Source: Symbiodinium natans (taxonomy: Eukaryota; Sar; Dinophyceae; Suessiales; Symbiodiniaceae). Taken from it: a DNA stretch of 64,000 nucleotides. The position numbers were made by a program, and so were the translations under genes. Each line of letters opens with the position of its first letter. Position 1 is the first letter of the stretch. Shown here piece by piece: positions 1 to 13,549 of this stretch. Below the pieces are notes generated by a model that was not told where the DNA came from, did no database searches, and saw only the letters and a list, made by a program, of their open reading frames with translations. The stretch is from positions 917,001-981,000 of the forward strand of contig CAJNDS010002080.1 of assembly GCA_905221605.1 (NCBI GenBank), read 5' to 3'.

Positions 1-226
1 TATATACTTTTTAGGTAATAAGTAGCAATAATAGGAACCCAGAACAAAAGAAGTATTAAAGTATAGTACTCCAAAGCCCAGTTTCCGATAAGGGTTAAGG
101 CCCCCCCTGTTAAGTAGTGATACCATGAAGACTCAACATCCCAGGTTGTGCCTATGAGACAGGACTTTTCTTTCGGAATGCTCGGGTAGCCGGCGGTATG
201 CAATCTCCCAAAAGAGCCGACACTTG

Positions 227-303
227 CCCTAAACCCTAAACCCTAAACCCTAAACCCTAAACCCTAAACCCTAAACCCTAAACCCTAAACCCTAAACCCT
301 AAA
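227..303 (-). repeat. CCCTAAA telomere-type array, 11 units
   Basis: About 77 bp of exact CCCTAAA units in the C-rich orientation, the first clean telomere-type block from the left. It is followed at about 444-560 by a degenerate G-rich block mixing TTTAGGG and TTGAGGG. Confidence 0.9.
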
Positions 304-717
304 CACAAACCAAAACACTGATCCATCTGGTAAGGGGTTGTGATGGGGGGTGCTGCTGGCACTCCGGGCCTTCTCGTGCGCCTGGTAATGCTCATCCACC
401 GCCTCGAAGGTTCGCACTCTGAGCATGGAGAGAGGAGAGGAGGGTTTAGGGTTTAGGGTTTCGGGTCTAGGGTTTTGGGTTTGGGGTTTAGGGTTTGAGG
501 TTTAGGGTTGAGGGTTTAGGGTTGAGGGTTTAGGGTTGAGGGTTTAGGGTTCAAGGTGTCGGGGTAGTATCAACTAGGGTTTGGGGTTTAGTTCAGAATG
601 GAAGGGGGAGGGGGCGAATTGGGGTTGGAGCGGGGGGGGCCTAATATAGGGGTATAAGGAAGGACCCCTAGAAGGGAACCTTCAACCTCATTCCGCAAGA
701 TAACCCACACATCTATA

Positions 718-750
<33 letters not shown>

Positions 751-1420
751 TATACCTGAGGGCTAAACCTTAAACCCTAAACTTATGTACAATTAAACCT
801 TAAACCCTAAACCCTAACCCCCAAACCACACCCAGACCACAGGGCGCAGCAGGGGCAGCCGGTCTCTTAAGCCCTCAACCCCAAATCCTCACCCCAACCC
901 CCCAATCACACCACGGGCCTAAACCTTAAACCCTAAACCCCGAATAAATCCTAAACCTTAAACACTAACCCCTAACCCCGCAACCACACCCACACCAAAG
1001 GGGGGTGCGGGAGCAGGCCCTAAACCTTAAAACCTTCAACCCTAAACCCCAACCCCCCAACTACACCGACACCAGAGGGGGGGGGGGGGGATTCAAGGGA
1101 GGGAGGGGGTGGGATACCATGGGGGCCGGGGGAGGTGGCAGCCCGAGACCATATATTATATAGATATACATACATATATATATATATATATATAAGGTAT
1201 ATATATATATATCTCTCTCTCTCTCTCCCTCCCTACACCTCTAAGAAGCCCTAAAGAACCCCTAAACCCTAAACCCGAAACCCTACACCCCTAAGTCCCC
1301 CTAAGCCTCCCAGGGGGTTCGGCACCCTCCAGCGAGATTTACCCGAAGAAGAGAAGGTCACGGGATGAAAGCCCCCGAAGGTTGCAAACCCTAAAGCTAT
1401 CCTAAACAAACAAAAATCCA

Positions 1421-1612
1421 AACCCTAAACCCTAAACCCTAAACCCTAAACCCTAAACCCTAAACCCTAAACCCTAAACCCTAAACCCTAAACCCTAAAC
1501 CCTAAACCGTAACCCTAAACCCTAAACCCTAAACCCTAAACCCTAAACCCTAAACCCTAAACCCTAAACCCTAAACCCTAAACCCTAAACCCTAAACCCT
1601 AAACCCTAAACC
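1421..1612 (-). repeat. CCCTAAA telomere-type array, about 27 units
   Basis: About 190 bp of nearly perfect CCCTAAA with one interrupted unit near 1507. It is one of the longest C-rich heptamer blocks. Near-perfect identity suggests recent addition or recent homogenisation. Confidence 0.9.
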
Positions 1613-2678
1613 AACCAACCCCAAAACAAAGCCCCCAAATTTGACCACCGGGCTGGGACCTGTTTCAGCTGCTTTCGCAGCTCCTCGCTTTCACGCGCCT
1701 GGCTCTTTTCGGGAGCTGCTTGAGGGTTTCGGGTTCAGGGCTAAGGGATGAGGGTTAGGGTATAGGGTTTAGAGTCTGGCTTGTAGGGTTTATGGTCCAG
1801 GGTTTAGGGTTCAGGGTTTAGGGTAAAGGAAGAAGAGCGCTACTGGGCGTCCGAAACCCTAAACCGCTGAACCCTAAACCTCAAACCCCAAAACCCAAAC
1901 CAAACCCCACCCCCAAACCCTAAACCCCCCGCCCTCTCCCCTCAGCCCACTCCAAACCCCAAACCCCCGCCTTTCTGGCAAACCGCAAACCCTCAACCCC
2001 GAATCCCTGGAGTGCCCTACGAATTCGGGTTTAGGGTTTGTAGTACTGTTATTGGTGCGTTTCTGGGGTTCTTTGTAACGTCTATACTTGGGCTCCCTTT
2101 TGAGGCTACTTACAACATAAGCCCTGCTTCAAACGCTTCTAACCCTAAACCCCAAACCCTAAACCCCAAACCCGAAACCCCGAACCCTAAACCCTAAGCC
2201 CTATAAGCCCTAAACCCTATCGACGCACCTGCCCAGCGGACTGCGACTTCAGCCGCGTGACCTCGTGGTCGCGCCTCGGCTCGGGTCTGCCCATGGTGCA
2301 ATTTGGAAGATTCCCTGAAGTTCCCGAATAAAGGGGCCGTAATAAATTTGAACGCGGCTTTGGGGGGGCTACTCGAGTCTTTTATAAAGGGACCGTAAGG
2401 GAAGAATATTAGCAACTATTCCGACCCCCTATGGTAAGCTTCCCTTAACCCTCAAACCTTGTTAAACCCTAACCCTGAACCCTGAACCCTCCAACCTCAA
2501 CCCTCAACCCTCGACCCTCAACCCTCAACCCTAAACCCTAAACCCTAAACCCTACCAGGGATTTACAGGGCTTCGGGCACCCTGAGCCCCAGAAAAGACG
2601 TCTTAGCTGCAGGCTCGGCGAGCTTGGTGCCCTCCGCGTGCCTAAGGAGCTCGCGGCAAGTGGGCAGTGGTAATCGCG

Positions 2679-2882
2679 GGTTTAGGGTTTAGAGTTTAGG
2701 GTTTAGGGTTTAGGGTTTAGGGTTTAGGGTTTGGGGTTTAGGGTTTAGGGTTTAGGGTTTAGGGTTTGGGGTTTGGGGTTTGGGGTTTCGGGTTTAGGGT
2801 TTAAGGTTTAGGGTTTAGGGTTTAGGGTTTAGGGTTTAGGGTTTAGGGTTTAGGGTTTAGGGTTTAGGGTTTAGGGTTTAGG
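2679..2882 (+). repeat. TTTAGGG telomere-type array with TTTGGGG interruptions
   Basis: About 200 bp in the G-rich orientation. A short stretch near 2765-2790 has TTTGGGG and TTCGGGT variants inside otherwise exact TTTAGGG, showing variant units arising within an array. Confidence 0.88.
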
Positions 2883-5136
2883 TTCCAAGGAAGCTTCTGA
2901 GCCTTCGGCTCGAGAGTTGAGGGTTTAGGGTTTAAGGCCTTCACGCTGAACGATTTCCGGTTGTTGTTTCTCACAGTTCCGGGAAAAACCGCACGAATCA
3001 GGATACAACACCAGGATTTAAAGGGCCAACAGGGTATTTGTGATGAGGATCTTTTTGCTTGTTTTCCTTAAACCCTAAACCCTAAACCCTAAAATGTCCA
3101 TTGCAGTCTGCGGTGGCCCCTGAACCCTTGGGTTGATCCATGTGAGGGTGCCAGGGGGGGGGGCACACTGTGGGGCTACTCCTCCCAGACCCAACGGTAG
3201 CTTCGGAAAAAGAAAGGTGCCCTTTGTGGGTTATCAAGGGGCTTCTAAGGCAACCTAACCCCCCCCCCCCCCCCCAAAAAAAAAAAAAAAGGGAAGAATA
3301 AGGGAATAAGGTAATAAAAGCCTGCTCTGGTTCCTAGGTCCTACTACGTTTTCCACCACACCAGCCCGCTCCGTTGCAAAATGCTTTTTGATGACGCCCT
3401 CCTCATCCTCTTGGCCCACGATGCGTGCGTGGATCTATTCCAACATGTCATACCACTTCAGCCCAGTAAGGGGAAGTATCCCAATCTCTGGAAACCCTAT
3501 CCCGAAACACCACACCAACCAAGGGGTTGCGGGCGCTTAGCCACGCTGGCAGCTTTTGCATGAACCGCGTCTCTGACAGCAAGAGGTGAAATTAAGCCAA
3601 ACAACCCTAAACCCCAAAACCGAACCAACACCCCCTAAACCCTAAACCCAAGACTCTAAACCCTAAACCCTAAACCCTAAACCCTAAACCCCAAACCCTC
3701 ATCCGCCTAAGCCTTGAGAGGACCAGTGCAGGGAACTGAGCCCAGGGCTTGAGCTGGCCCTCCAACTCCTCACGAAGCTGTCGGGTTTAGGGTTTAGGGT
3801 TTAGGGTTTAGGGTTTAGGGTTTAGGGTTTAGGGTTTCGGGCTTAGGGGTTTAGGGCTTAAGTTAAGGGTTTAGGGGTTTAGGAACTCTTAGACTTGAAA
3901 TCTCGCCTTCTTGTCTTTCAGTACAAAATCATTTGAGCGGGACAGGACAGCACCGAGAAAAGTGCGCCTCTTCGGGTACAACTTGATGGCTAAGGTTTTC
4001 TAGACTACGGTAGGGTTTCAGTTTTTCGTGGGCCTGGCGGGGGGGCGGGGGGGGCGGGGGGGCCTGGATGAACAGCCTCCCACCCACCCCCACCAACAAC
4101 AAACTGAGAGGCGCCCCAAACTCTAAACGTCCCTGAAGTCCAACACCTTGGAATATTCCCTCTTATACTAACAGTCCTTAATACGGATGCTAGTCGGCAA
4201 TAAGGGGGAACGTCCCAACCGACACCCTAACATCCCAGCCGCCAGCCCCCAACCCCCCATCGGTGTTCCGAAGCCGCCCCACACCTAAGCCCAGAACCCC
4301 CCCCCCCCCTTGAAATAACCTTAAGTAGGCGTCATTATCACTACATAGCCTTAAACTATGGGGGGAACCTGGCGGGAGTCGGGGGGTTGTATAGCGAGGG
4401 GTAGTACCCCTAAACCCCAACCCCAAAACCCCAAAACCCCAAACCCCAAACACTAAACCCCTAACCCCTAAGTAGAGGAACCCATGACTACACGCAGGGC
4501 GCGCCTGGACCTTGCCTGCGAGTCCAGCGCTTTGCTCGCCTTGGGGGTTCGGGTTCAGGGGTTTAGGGTTTGAGGGCTTAGGGTTTCAGGGTTCGGGGTT
4601 TCGGGTCTAGGTTTCAGGGTTCAAGGTTCAGGGTTTAGGGTTTCGGGTTTTCAGCGTTCGGGTTGTGTGGATGTGAATAAGGTTCCAATAGGCTACATGT
4701 ACACTTACCCAACTATATGACAGCAGGTAAAACTAAGAACCTAAAGCTTCCCATGATTCCCTAAACCCTGAAGTCTGCACCCTAAACAGACACCTGTAGT
4801 GAGGGAGATTCGGCGGGCCTGGGAGCTTTTTTGTTTTGGGTTTAGGGTTTAGGGTTTAGGGTCTAGGGTCTAGGGTTTAGGGTCCGCCGACCCTGGCGGC
4901 GTGTTGGATGGGTTTGAGGAGGTGAAAACCTCCCTCTTTCCTTACCCCCCAAAAACCGGAGGGGGGGGGGGGGTAGGGGGCGTCGGTGCACAATTTTTTC
5001 GTGGAGGACCGCGCCACCCGCACAGCGTAAACAGGGGGGTAGGGGCGCCCTCAGCAAAAATCAGCGTTTTCCGCACAACCCCCCCCCACCCCCAACCCCA
5101 CCCCCCCCCCCCAACCCCCCCCCCACCCCCCCCCCA

Positions 5137-5169
<33 letters not shown>

Positions 5170-6119
5170 ACCGGACCCCTACCCCCCACCCCCAACCACC
5201 CTGTCTTTTTGAGCTTGTCCTGGTGCTACCCCCTACCCCCCCCAAACGTTTCACAGAACTCTGCCGAGCAGGCTGGGATGATCTTCGAACCATGCGAGCG
5301 GGTTTAGACCTCTCAACTATGCTCCAGCGGGGTCGGCGGCTTGAGCCGGAGGCTCTTAAATTTAGGGTTTAGGGTTTCGGGTTTAGGGCTAAGGGTTCAT
5401 GGAGATAAGGCTATAAGGTTTGGGGTTCAGGGCTTCGGGTTGCAAGCCTGAATCCCAAAACATCCTGAACCCTCAGCCGTTCCAGGTCCGCCGGCCAATC
5501 TGCGCGACCAGCTTTTGCTGCTCCGCCAAGGACTGCAGTTGCGCTTTTAGGGTTTAGAGTTCAGGGTTGCCCGACACCCTACACCCTAAACCCTAACCCC
5601 TAAACCCTAAACCCTAAAGCCCAAAGCCCAAAGCCCAAAGCCCAAAGCCTAAAGCCTGAAGCCTAAAGCCTAAAGCCTAAAGCCTAAAGCCTAAGCCCTA
5701 AACCGTGAGACCTTCTGCAGTTGTCTAAGTCACGGTCCCTTGCGTGGCTCCTACATCAATACGAAGCCTTATACATTTGGGGCCTCGTACCCAGAGGGGA
5801 GCACAATTTTAAGAACAGGACACTTGGGGTTCAGGGTTTTGGGGGGGCTTGAAGGTTTCAGGCTTAGGTTTCGGGCTTCGAATGTACAGTTGTTTCGGGG
5901 CTGCTGGGGTTTGGAGCTTGCGGCTTGGGCCTTAAGATTGCTGCTGGTTTTGGGGGATTAGGGTCGGGGCTTTCAGTGGCTGTGGGGAGGGGTTGAAGGC
6001 TTTTTTTGTGGCTCAGACGTCTATGGCTCTAGTGATCTACAGTTTGAGTTGCTTAGGGCACTATAAGGTATGATAAGGCTCTGGGGCTTGAAGAGCTGCC
6101 AGAAGCTGGTATGCCGCTG

Positions 6120-6650
6120 TTTAGGGTTTAGGGTTTAGGGTTTAGGGCTTAGGGTTTAGGGTTTAGGGTTTAGGGTTTAGGGTTTAGGGTTTGGGGTTTG
6201 GGGTTTGGGGTTTGGGGTTTGGGGTTTGGGGTTTGGGGTTTGGGGTTTGGGGTTTGGGGTTTGGGGGTTGGGGTTTGGGGTTTGGGGTTTGGGGTTTGGG
6301 GTTTGGGGTTTGGGGTTTGGGGTTTGGGGTTTGGGGTTTGGGGTTTGGGGTTTGGGGTTTGGGTTTGTGGTTTTTGGGGTTTGGGTTGGGGTTTGGGTTG
6401 GGTTTGGGGTTGGGGTTTGGGGTTTGGGTTTGGGGTTTGGGGGTTTGGGGTTTGGGGTTTTGGGGTTGGGGTTTGGGGTTTGGGGTTTGGGGTGGGGGGT
6501 TTGGGGTTTGGGGTGTGGGGTTTGGGTTTGGGGTTTGGGTTTGGGTTTGGGGTTTGGGGTTTGGGGTTTGGGGTTTGGGGTTTGGGGTTTGGGGGGTTTG
6601 GGGTTTGGGGTTTGGGGTTTGGGGTTTGGGGTTTGGGGTTTGGGGCGTGG
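6120..6650 (+). repeat. TTTAGGG array passing into a long TTTGGGG array
   Basis: About 65 bp of TTTAGGG (6120-6186) passes directly into some 460 bp made almost only of TTTGGGG units, with a few shortened or lengthened units between 6360 and 6545. Open frames of nearly 200 codons appear on both strands because a 7-bp unit without stop codons can be read in every frame; they are not genes. Confidence 0.9.
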
Positions 6651-7813
6651 CGGCCTTGGGGAAACCCCCTTTCTGGCGCCTTGCGCAAGCTGGCCACGGA
6701 CTCTTTCTCCTGCACCAGCTGCGCCACCTTGGCAGAGGGCCAAAAGGCCAGACTCGTGGGTGTGGCCTGGAGATACCCTGAACCCTAAACCCTAAACCCT
6801 AAACCCTAAACCTTAAACCCTTAACCCTGAACCCTAAACCACGCAACCCGGAGGGACTTTTTTTGCTTTAGGGTTGTCGAGGCGCAGGTCAAAAGCCAAG
6901 AGGTTTAGGCTCAGGGCCTAGGGCCACAGGATTCGGCGCCAACACAAGTGAGAGTACCGGAACTTCTGGAGGGTCTAGGGGTCTATGACAGCAGCTCCGG
7001 TCCGGATGGCACGTACTCCACATTGCTCACAAACACACCAAGAGGCAAGGAGGTGTGAGGTCGAACATGTCTTCTCAGAAGCCATGATACCCCATGTACG
7101 CTTCAATAGAACCCAACAGAATGTTGTCATTCAGCGAGCCACCTCCTTGCTGCTCCGCAGCATGCACACTGAAGTACCTGGTCCCACCAGGCTAAGGGTA
7201 CCTGCGGCATGCGTTCTGGCAGCGCGTTTTAAAGCGCCGGAGCATCCCGAGACCAACATGTGACTGTACCCACCGGGTCAATCTGTTGGACGCACAGGCG
7301 GTACTCGAGACATGTAAGTGGTGAAGTCATTCTTTGTACCCCTAAACCCTAAACCCTAAACCCTAAACCCTAAACCCTAAACCCTAAACCCTAAACCCTG
7401 CTGACTTCCAGGAATGGCCCTCAAAAATCTTTCAAGGAAGATCCAACTTCTTCAAGAGGCTACGGGGCTTAGGGCCGCGCTGGGTTTGGGGCTTCAGAAG
7501 TTAAGGTTCTTGGGGTTTCGAGTTTCGGGTTTCAGGGGCTTCGGGCTTCAGGGGTTTCGGCGTTTTGGGGTAGACTAAATCATCAAGAAGATTCCGCAAA
7601 GGTTGAGGGCCAGGGGCCATCGGGCTTTAGGGGGTGTCAAGGGTTCTAGGGGCTCTGAGCGTGACAGTTGAGGACCCTAAACCCTAAAACCTAACCCTAC
7701 ACCCATAGCCTAAGAGCTCTAGGATCTACAGGGGCTTCAGGGTTTAGGGTTTAAGGTTTAGGCAACGCTAAACCTGAAACCCCACACCCCTGAATCTTAG
7801 ACCCTAACCCCTA

Positions 7814-8003
7814 GGACCCTAAACTTTAATCCCTAAACCCCTGCAGAAAAAAGAAAAGAAGGCCCTCAGAACCGGAAGGACCCTAAACTTTAATCCCTAA
7901 ACCCCTGCAGAAAAAAGAAAAGAAGGCCCTCAGAACCGGAAGGACCCTAAACTTTAATCCCTAAACCCCTGCAGAAAAAAGAAAAGAAGGCCCTCAGAAC
8001 CAG
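7814..8003. repeat. 64-bp tandem repeat, three copies
   Basis: A 64-bp unit starting GGACCCTAAACTTTAATCC and containing an A/G-rich stretch starts at 7814, 7878 and 7942. The three copies are nearly identical; the last ends at CAGAACCAGAA instead of CAGAACCGGAA. The unit includes degenerate telomere heptamers, so it probably arose by duplication inside a heptamer block. Confidence 0.85.
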
Positions 8004-8088
8004 AATCTTTTTCCTGGGATCCCGCACGGCAGCAGCCTTGCCGGCTGTCTCGGCGACCAGGCTCGTCTTTGCCTGCGAAGTCTTGGGG

Positions 8089-8761
8089 CCTTAGGTTTTT
8101 TAGGGTTTTTAGGGTTTAGGTTTAGGTTTTTTAGGGTTTTAGGGTTTTTAGGGGGTTTATAGGGGTTAGATTTTTTAGGGTTTTAGGGTTTTAGGGTTTA
8201 TAGGGTTTATAGGGTTTAAGTTTAGGGTTTGAGGGTTTTAGGGTTTTAGGGTTTTAGGTTTTTTAGGGTTTATAGGGTTTTAGGGTTTATAGGGTTTAGG
8301 TTTAGGGTTTTCGGGTTTTAGGGTTTTAGGGATTTAGGGTTTTCGGGTTTTAGGGTTTTAGGAGTTTAGAGGTTTAGGGATTTAGGGTTTTAGGGTTTTG
8401 GGGTTTTGGGGTTTTAGGGTTTTAGGGTTTTAGGGTTTGAGGGTTTGAGGGATTTGGGGTTTTAGGGTTTTAGGGTTTTGGGGTTTTAGGGTTTTAGGGT
8501 TTGAGGGTTTTAGGGTTTTAGGGTTTTTGGGTTTTAGGGCTTTAGGGCTTTAGGGTTTTAGGGTTTTAGGGTTTTAGGGTTTTAGGGTTTTAGGGTTTTA
8601 GGGTTTTAGGGTTTTAGGGTTTTAGCGTTTTAGCGTTTTAGGGTTTCAGGGTTTCAGGGTTTTAGGCATTTAGGGTTTTAGCGTTTTAGGGTTTTGGGGT
8701 TTTAGGGTTTTAGGGTTTTAGGCATTTAGGGTTTTAGCGTTTTAGGGTTTTAGGGTTTTAG
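8089..8761 (+). repeat. TTTTAGGG (8-bp) variant array
   Basis: About 670 bp dominated by the octamer TTTTAGGG, with scattered TTTTGGGG, TTTAGCG and TATAGGG variants. TTTTAGGG is the telomere repeat of some green algae such as Chlamydomonas, but here it lies among TTTAGGG blocks and is most simply a locally spread one-base-longer variant. Confidence 0.88.
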
Positions 8762-9499
8762 CAGCTGCATAAGGAGTTTCTCTTACCCTCCTCCAGGTTC
8801 TTCTCTTGAAGTCAAGCGTCGCCGCTGCCAAATGGACAATGTAGAAACTATACTCCCCTTAGAACCTGAATCAAAATACTATTTTTAATATACTCTTAGG
8901 TTCTATGTAAACGAAAATAAAAAATGCTTCCCAAGGGGGATATAGGAAAAGTGATGCGTTGTGTAGCTGGGGTGCGGTGTCCGGAACTGTCCACATCTAG
9001 ATTTTCTGGTCAACACCCTGGCTCGACAAAATCTCATCCTCACATATCTTGGTGGCTCTTCCGAAATTAGGTACCTTATGGGAGTCCTTATTACTAAACC
9101 CTAAACCCTAAACCCTAAACCCTAAACCCTAAACCCTAGGGGGTCCGTTAGTTTCGTAAACCCTAAACCCTAGGGGGTCCGTTAGCCTCGTAAACCCCCA
9201 GATGAACTCGGCATGTGGCCATCTCTCGGACATGTCCATTGTCGATACGAATTTCGTTCATGTCGTTTAGGGTTTCGGGTTTAGGGTTTAGGGTTTAGGG
9301 TTTAGGATTTAGGGTTTAGGGTTTAGGGTTTAGGGCTTAGGGCTTAGGGTATAGAATGCAGGATAGATCAGCCAAAGCTTGGTAGGCCGGAGCTGCTGAG
9401 CACAATTACCTTTTGGGCCTTGCTCTAGTTAAACCCTACACCCAAATTAAACCCTATCAACAGGAAACCAATGACAAATCTCCAACTAAACACCAAACC

Positions 9500-9531
<32 letters not shown>

Positions 9532-11929
9532 ACCCTACACCCTCAACCCTAAACCCTAAACCCTAAACCCCAAACCCTAAACCCTACACTTGATCTTAAC
9601 CCCCTTTGCTGGCCCATGCTGAACCCCAAAGCCTATGACATAAGGCTGCCTGGTCCAGCTCGCGCCGGAGCTGCTGGCCTCGTGTTTTCGTGTCAGGCCC
9701 CTCGAGGGGTTGATTGCAAAGGTTCCTTGACCCACCCTAAACCCTAAACCCTAAACCCTAAACCCTAAACCCTAAACCCTAAACCTCAAAAAACAACACT
9801 AGAACCCCTCGGAGTCTGCAGCCCTCCGGCCTTGGGGGGTTGAGGGTTTTAGGGTTTAGGTTTGGGGCTTGGCTTGCTGGTTACTTACGGGAAATTGGGG
9901 AAGTGCGCAAAAAAAGGACATAGCAATACGAATATTCATATTCGTATTAATATTTTGCTTTATATATATGTATGTACATCTGTCACCCCCTCTAGAACCA
10001 GCGCCAAACTTAACAAACACCCTAATCTTGGGGTAGTTACATGGTCCCTTGATATGAGCCCTTCAAAGCGGACCCCTTAACAAACACTCCTTATGTACCC
10101 TATACTTACAAATTAAGGGTATTAAGGGCCCATGAAACGACCCTGAGAGTTCAGGGCTTTACGTAAGTAAGCCCTCAACCGACTGGGAGCAAAGAGTGCG
10201 CTACGGGAATGCCCTAATCTAGGAGCTCGTCGAAAGCTTCGGCCAAAAAATGGAACAATCATGTCAATCATGTCCCCTCACATGGGGGCTTGCAAAGATA
10301 GGGGTACCCTTTTTAAACCCCAAATAGAAGAGAATCCCCTTAAAGGGACCCCCTAAAAGAAACCCCCGCATAGGGCTCGGGGGGCGGCGGGGGGAGGGTA
10401 GGGTCTAGGGGTCAGGGGTTAGGGGGTTACGGTTTAGGGCCTTCGACGTGGTCCTGCTTGGGGGTAATCGAAGAAGAGCAGGGGTGTAGGGCACAGGGTG
10501 ACGGGTTTGGGGCTCAGGATTCTTAGGGTCTGGGGTTCTTAGGGTTCGGTTTTAGGCTTTCGGGTTCTAAACCCTAAACCCTAAACCCTAAACCCCAAAC
10601 CAAACCCCAAACCCCAAACCCTAAACCCTAAACCCTAAACCCTAAACCCAACAAAGTACTGGGGCCAGGGCTAGACTGCTGCAGCTGCTGAATGTCGGCA
10701 GCTCCTGTGGATGGGTCTACGAGACCCAAGAGTAACCTAGGAATGACTTGGGCTGAGTAGCTTAAGGGCCGAAGGGCTTGAGGGCCCATCCAGCTTAAGG
10801 ACTCAGGGTCTGGTAGCAAACTCTAAAAACTAAACCCGAAATCCTAAACCCCAAACCCTAAACCCTGTACCCTAAACCCCAAACCCTAAACCCTGTACCC
10901 TAAACCCTAAAGCCTAAACCCTAAACCCTAAACCCTAACCCTAAACCCTAAACCCTAAACCCTGTTTGCTTGGAATGCGTGGTGCGCAGTGATTCTTACA
11001 GCTGTTTCCACACTCCACGCCTCGGCTTTGCGGTGTCAGCTAGACTAGGACCCAGAGTAGGCCCTTATTCTTTTGTTTTTAGGGTTGAGGTTGCCAACAG
11101 GGCACACTTTTTTTCTTCCCGGGTTAATTTTGGGTCTAGTAGCCCTAAACCCTAAACCCTAAACCCCAAACCCTAAACCCTAAACCCTAAACCCTAAACC
11201 CTACACCCTGAACCCGAAACCCTAAACCCCAAACCCCAAACCCCAAACCCTAAACCCCCTACCCCCCTCCTATGAGACGCCTGTCGTGTTTGCGAATTTA
11301 CTCCCTGGGCTCCTCCTCGGTCGGTACCGTCCATACTGCACAGGCACCAAAACTACACTCAAGGAACCAAAAGAGGGGCCCTTATAAGGGACCCTAAACC
11401 CTAAACCCTCCACCCTCAACCCTAAACCCTAAACCCTAAACCCTCTTAGGGGTTTCTTAGGGGGTATTTGAGGGCTACTTGGGTATATAGGGACTACATA
11501 GGGTACATGTAGGGGTCATAATATAGGGGAATCAGACTAAGGTTCCCTTCTAGGGGTCCCTGCTTCTACCCCCAAAGTACACCCAAGGAACTGATGTCAA
11601 CGCCGAAAGACCTAACCCACACAGTTGGGCTTTAGGATTCAGGTCATACGGTGTGCCTTTAAAGCCCACCCTAAACCCACAATACAAAAACCCTTGCAAC
11701 AAACCCTATAAACCCTGAAGCCCGAACCCTAAACCCTAAACCCCAAACCCTGAACCCCGAACCCTAAACCCCAAAACCCGGAACCCTTCCCTGACCTGGA
11801 CTCTGAACTTTTGGGACTGAGCCGCCACGGCCTTCCCCGCGCAGGCTGTCGAGCACGCGCAGGCACTTCTCGTACTCGGCCTGTTTGGCTTATTGGCCTC
11901 TTTGGAGCTACGGTTGGGGGATTAAGGTT

Positions 11930-12045
11930 TCAGTAGGGTTTAGGGTTTAGGGCTTAGGGCTTAGGGTTTAGGGTTTAGGGTTTAGGGTTTAGGGTTTAGG
12001 GTTTAAGGTTTAGGGTTTAGGGTTTAGGGTTTAGGGTTTATAGGG
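11930..12045 (+). repeat. TTTAGGG telomere-type array
   Basis: About 115 bp of TTTAGGG with two GGGCTTA units near its left end. It faces a CCCTAAA block at about 12,218-12,290, giving a divergent inverted pair about 180 bp apart. Confidence 0.85.
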
Positions 12046-12850
12046 TGTTCTTGGTGGCTTATGGGTACTTTTGTCTGAGACCTAGACCTCCCAAGTACCC
12101 CGTTGCATGCGAGAACCCTGAATCCTAAGCCAAAGAGTGGGCCTGCAGCTCCGCGTACTGCTTCTGCAGCTGCGCATGCTCCTGTCTCCGGGCGTAGGCA
12201 GGGCCTCTTGGGGGACCCTAAGCCCTAAACCCTAAACCCTAAACCCTAAACCCTAAACCCTAAACCCTAAACCCTAAACCCTAAACCGTAAGCCCTAAGC
12301 CCTGAAGCCTAAACCATCGACTCTGGATGGTCTCGAGATGGGCTGGAGGTCCAAGCCGCTTGCATAACATAGGGGCCTTAATCAGGTCATTTTAGTACTA
12401 TAGTATAAATATGTAGGGATGCCAAGGGAATACTATTAGTAACTATTCCGACCCCTATATTATTAAGGAAGCGCATGGAAAAGATTGCAGAAACATCCAC
12501 CCTCGAGCTCCAGTAAATTTACCCTTGAGCTAGACGCTGAACCTAACTTGGGGTTCAGGGTTTGGGGTTTAGGGCTTAGGGTTTAGGGTTTAGGGTTTAG
12601 GGCTTAGGGTTGAGCATTGTGGGTACAACCCGTGGGTCCGGAATGGGCCATTCTCAGCAATGTGGCCCCTTAACCCAAAAAACTTGCGGCCCGTCTGGTG
12701 GGTCCTCTACATGAGGGTCCGTATTTTGCGGGGTCCTTATTCTAAGGCGGCCCCGAATACTTGGGGGGACCATCATTTAGAGTTAGAGAACTCACCAAAT
12801 GGCCAGATCAAGCCCAACATGAACCCTTTTAGGGTGCGCTTCGGCCTTAA

Positions 12851-13046
12851 GAGGGTTTAGGGTTTAGGGTTTAGGGTTTAGGGTTTAGGGTTTAGGGTTT
12901 AGGGTTTAGGGTTTAGGGTTTAGGGTTTAGGGTTTAGGGTTTAGGGTTTAGGGTTTAGGGTTTAGGGTTTAGGGTTTAGGGTTTAGGGTTTAGGGTTTAG
13001 GGTTTAGGGTTTTAGGGTTTAGGGTTTAGGGTTTAGGGTTTAGGGA
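12851..13046 (+). repeat. TTTAGGG telomere-type array, about 28 units
   Basis: About 196 bp of essentially perfect TTTAGGG with a single one-base insertion near 13,011. This is among the cleanest G-rich arrays in the window. Confidence 0.92.
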
Positions 13047-13180
13047 GCCTAGGATTCCGGGCACTCAACATACGGTCATCGACGCTCTCGAGATTCATGT
13101 GCAACCCTCCGGGCTCCTCCTCGGACGACCTGCATGCCAGCAGACAGGCTACGCAGCCCCCAGCTCCAAGATGTCCACTA

Positions 13181-13475
13181 AACTCTAAACCCCTAAACCC
13201 CTGAACCCCCAAAACCCCAAAACCCAAAAAACCCCCAAAACCCCAAAACCCCAAAACCCCCAAAACCCCAAAACCCCAAAACCCAAAAAACCAAAAAAAA
13301 CCAAAAACCCCAAAACCCAAAAACCCCAAAACCCCAAAACCCCAAAACCCCAAAACCCCAAAACCCCAAAACCCCAAAACCCCAAAACCCCAAAACCCCA
13401 AAACCCCAAAACCCCAAAACCCCAAAACCCCACCCCAAAACCCCAAAACCCCAAAACCCCAAACCCCAAAACCCG
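13181..13475 (-). repeat. CCCCAAAA (TTTTGGGG) 8-bp variant array
   Basis: About 295 bp of CCCCAAAA with some shortened units (CCCAAAAA, CCAAAAAA) near 13,225-13,320. TTTTGGGG is the telomere repeat of hypotrich ciliates, but the setting shows it is a locally amplified variant. Overlapping Gly/Phe-rich frames on the minus strand are repeat translations. Confidence 0.88.
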
Positions 13476-13549
13476 CAACCCTACAACCTTAACTCCCCAT
13501 CCTACACTCAAAGCCACGGCCCCAACATACCCCAACACTGCGGTTTAGG

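Noticed and set aside
227-303. The terminal telomere of the chromosome
   Set aside because: The block is short, internal and followed by other blocks in both orientations; the first 60 bases of the window are not telomeric.
4863-5293. Pro-rich and Gly-rich frames on both strands
   Set aside because: Caused by long poly-C stretches (about 5,080-5,170); no real protein composition.
6170-6795. Five overlapping frames of 185-196 codons, Gly/Phe/Trp-rich or Pro/Asn/Lys-rich
   Set aside because: They are translations of the TTTGGGG heptamer in several frames on both strands; a stop-free 7-bp unit is open in every frame.
8089-8761. A green algal origin suggested by TTTTAGGG
   Set aside because: The array lies among TTTAGGG blocks and other one-base variants, and splice sites of the genes point to a dinoflagellate.
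13033-13538. Minus-strand Gly/Phe/Leu-rich frames
   Set aside because: Translations of the CCCCAAAA octamer array.
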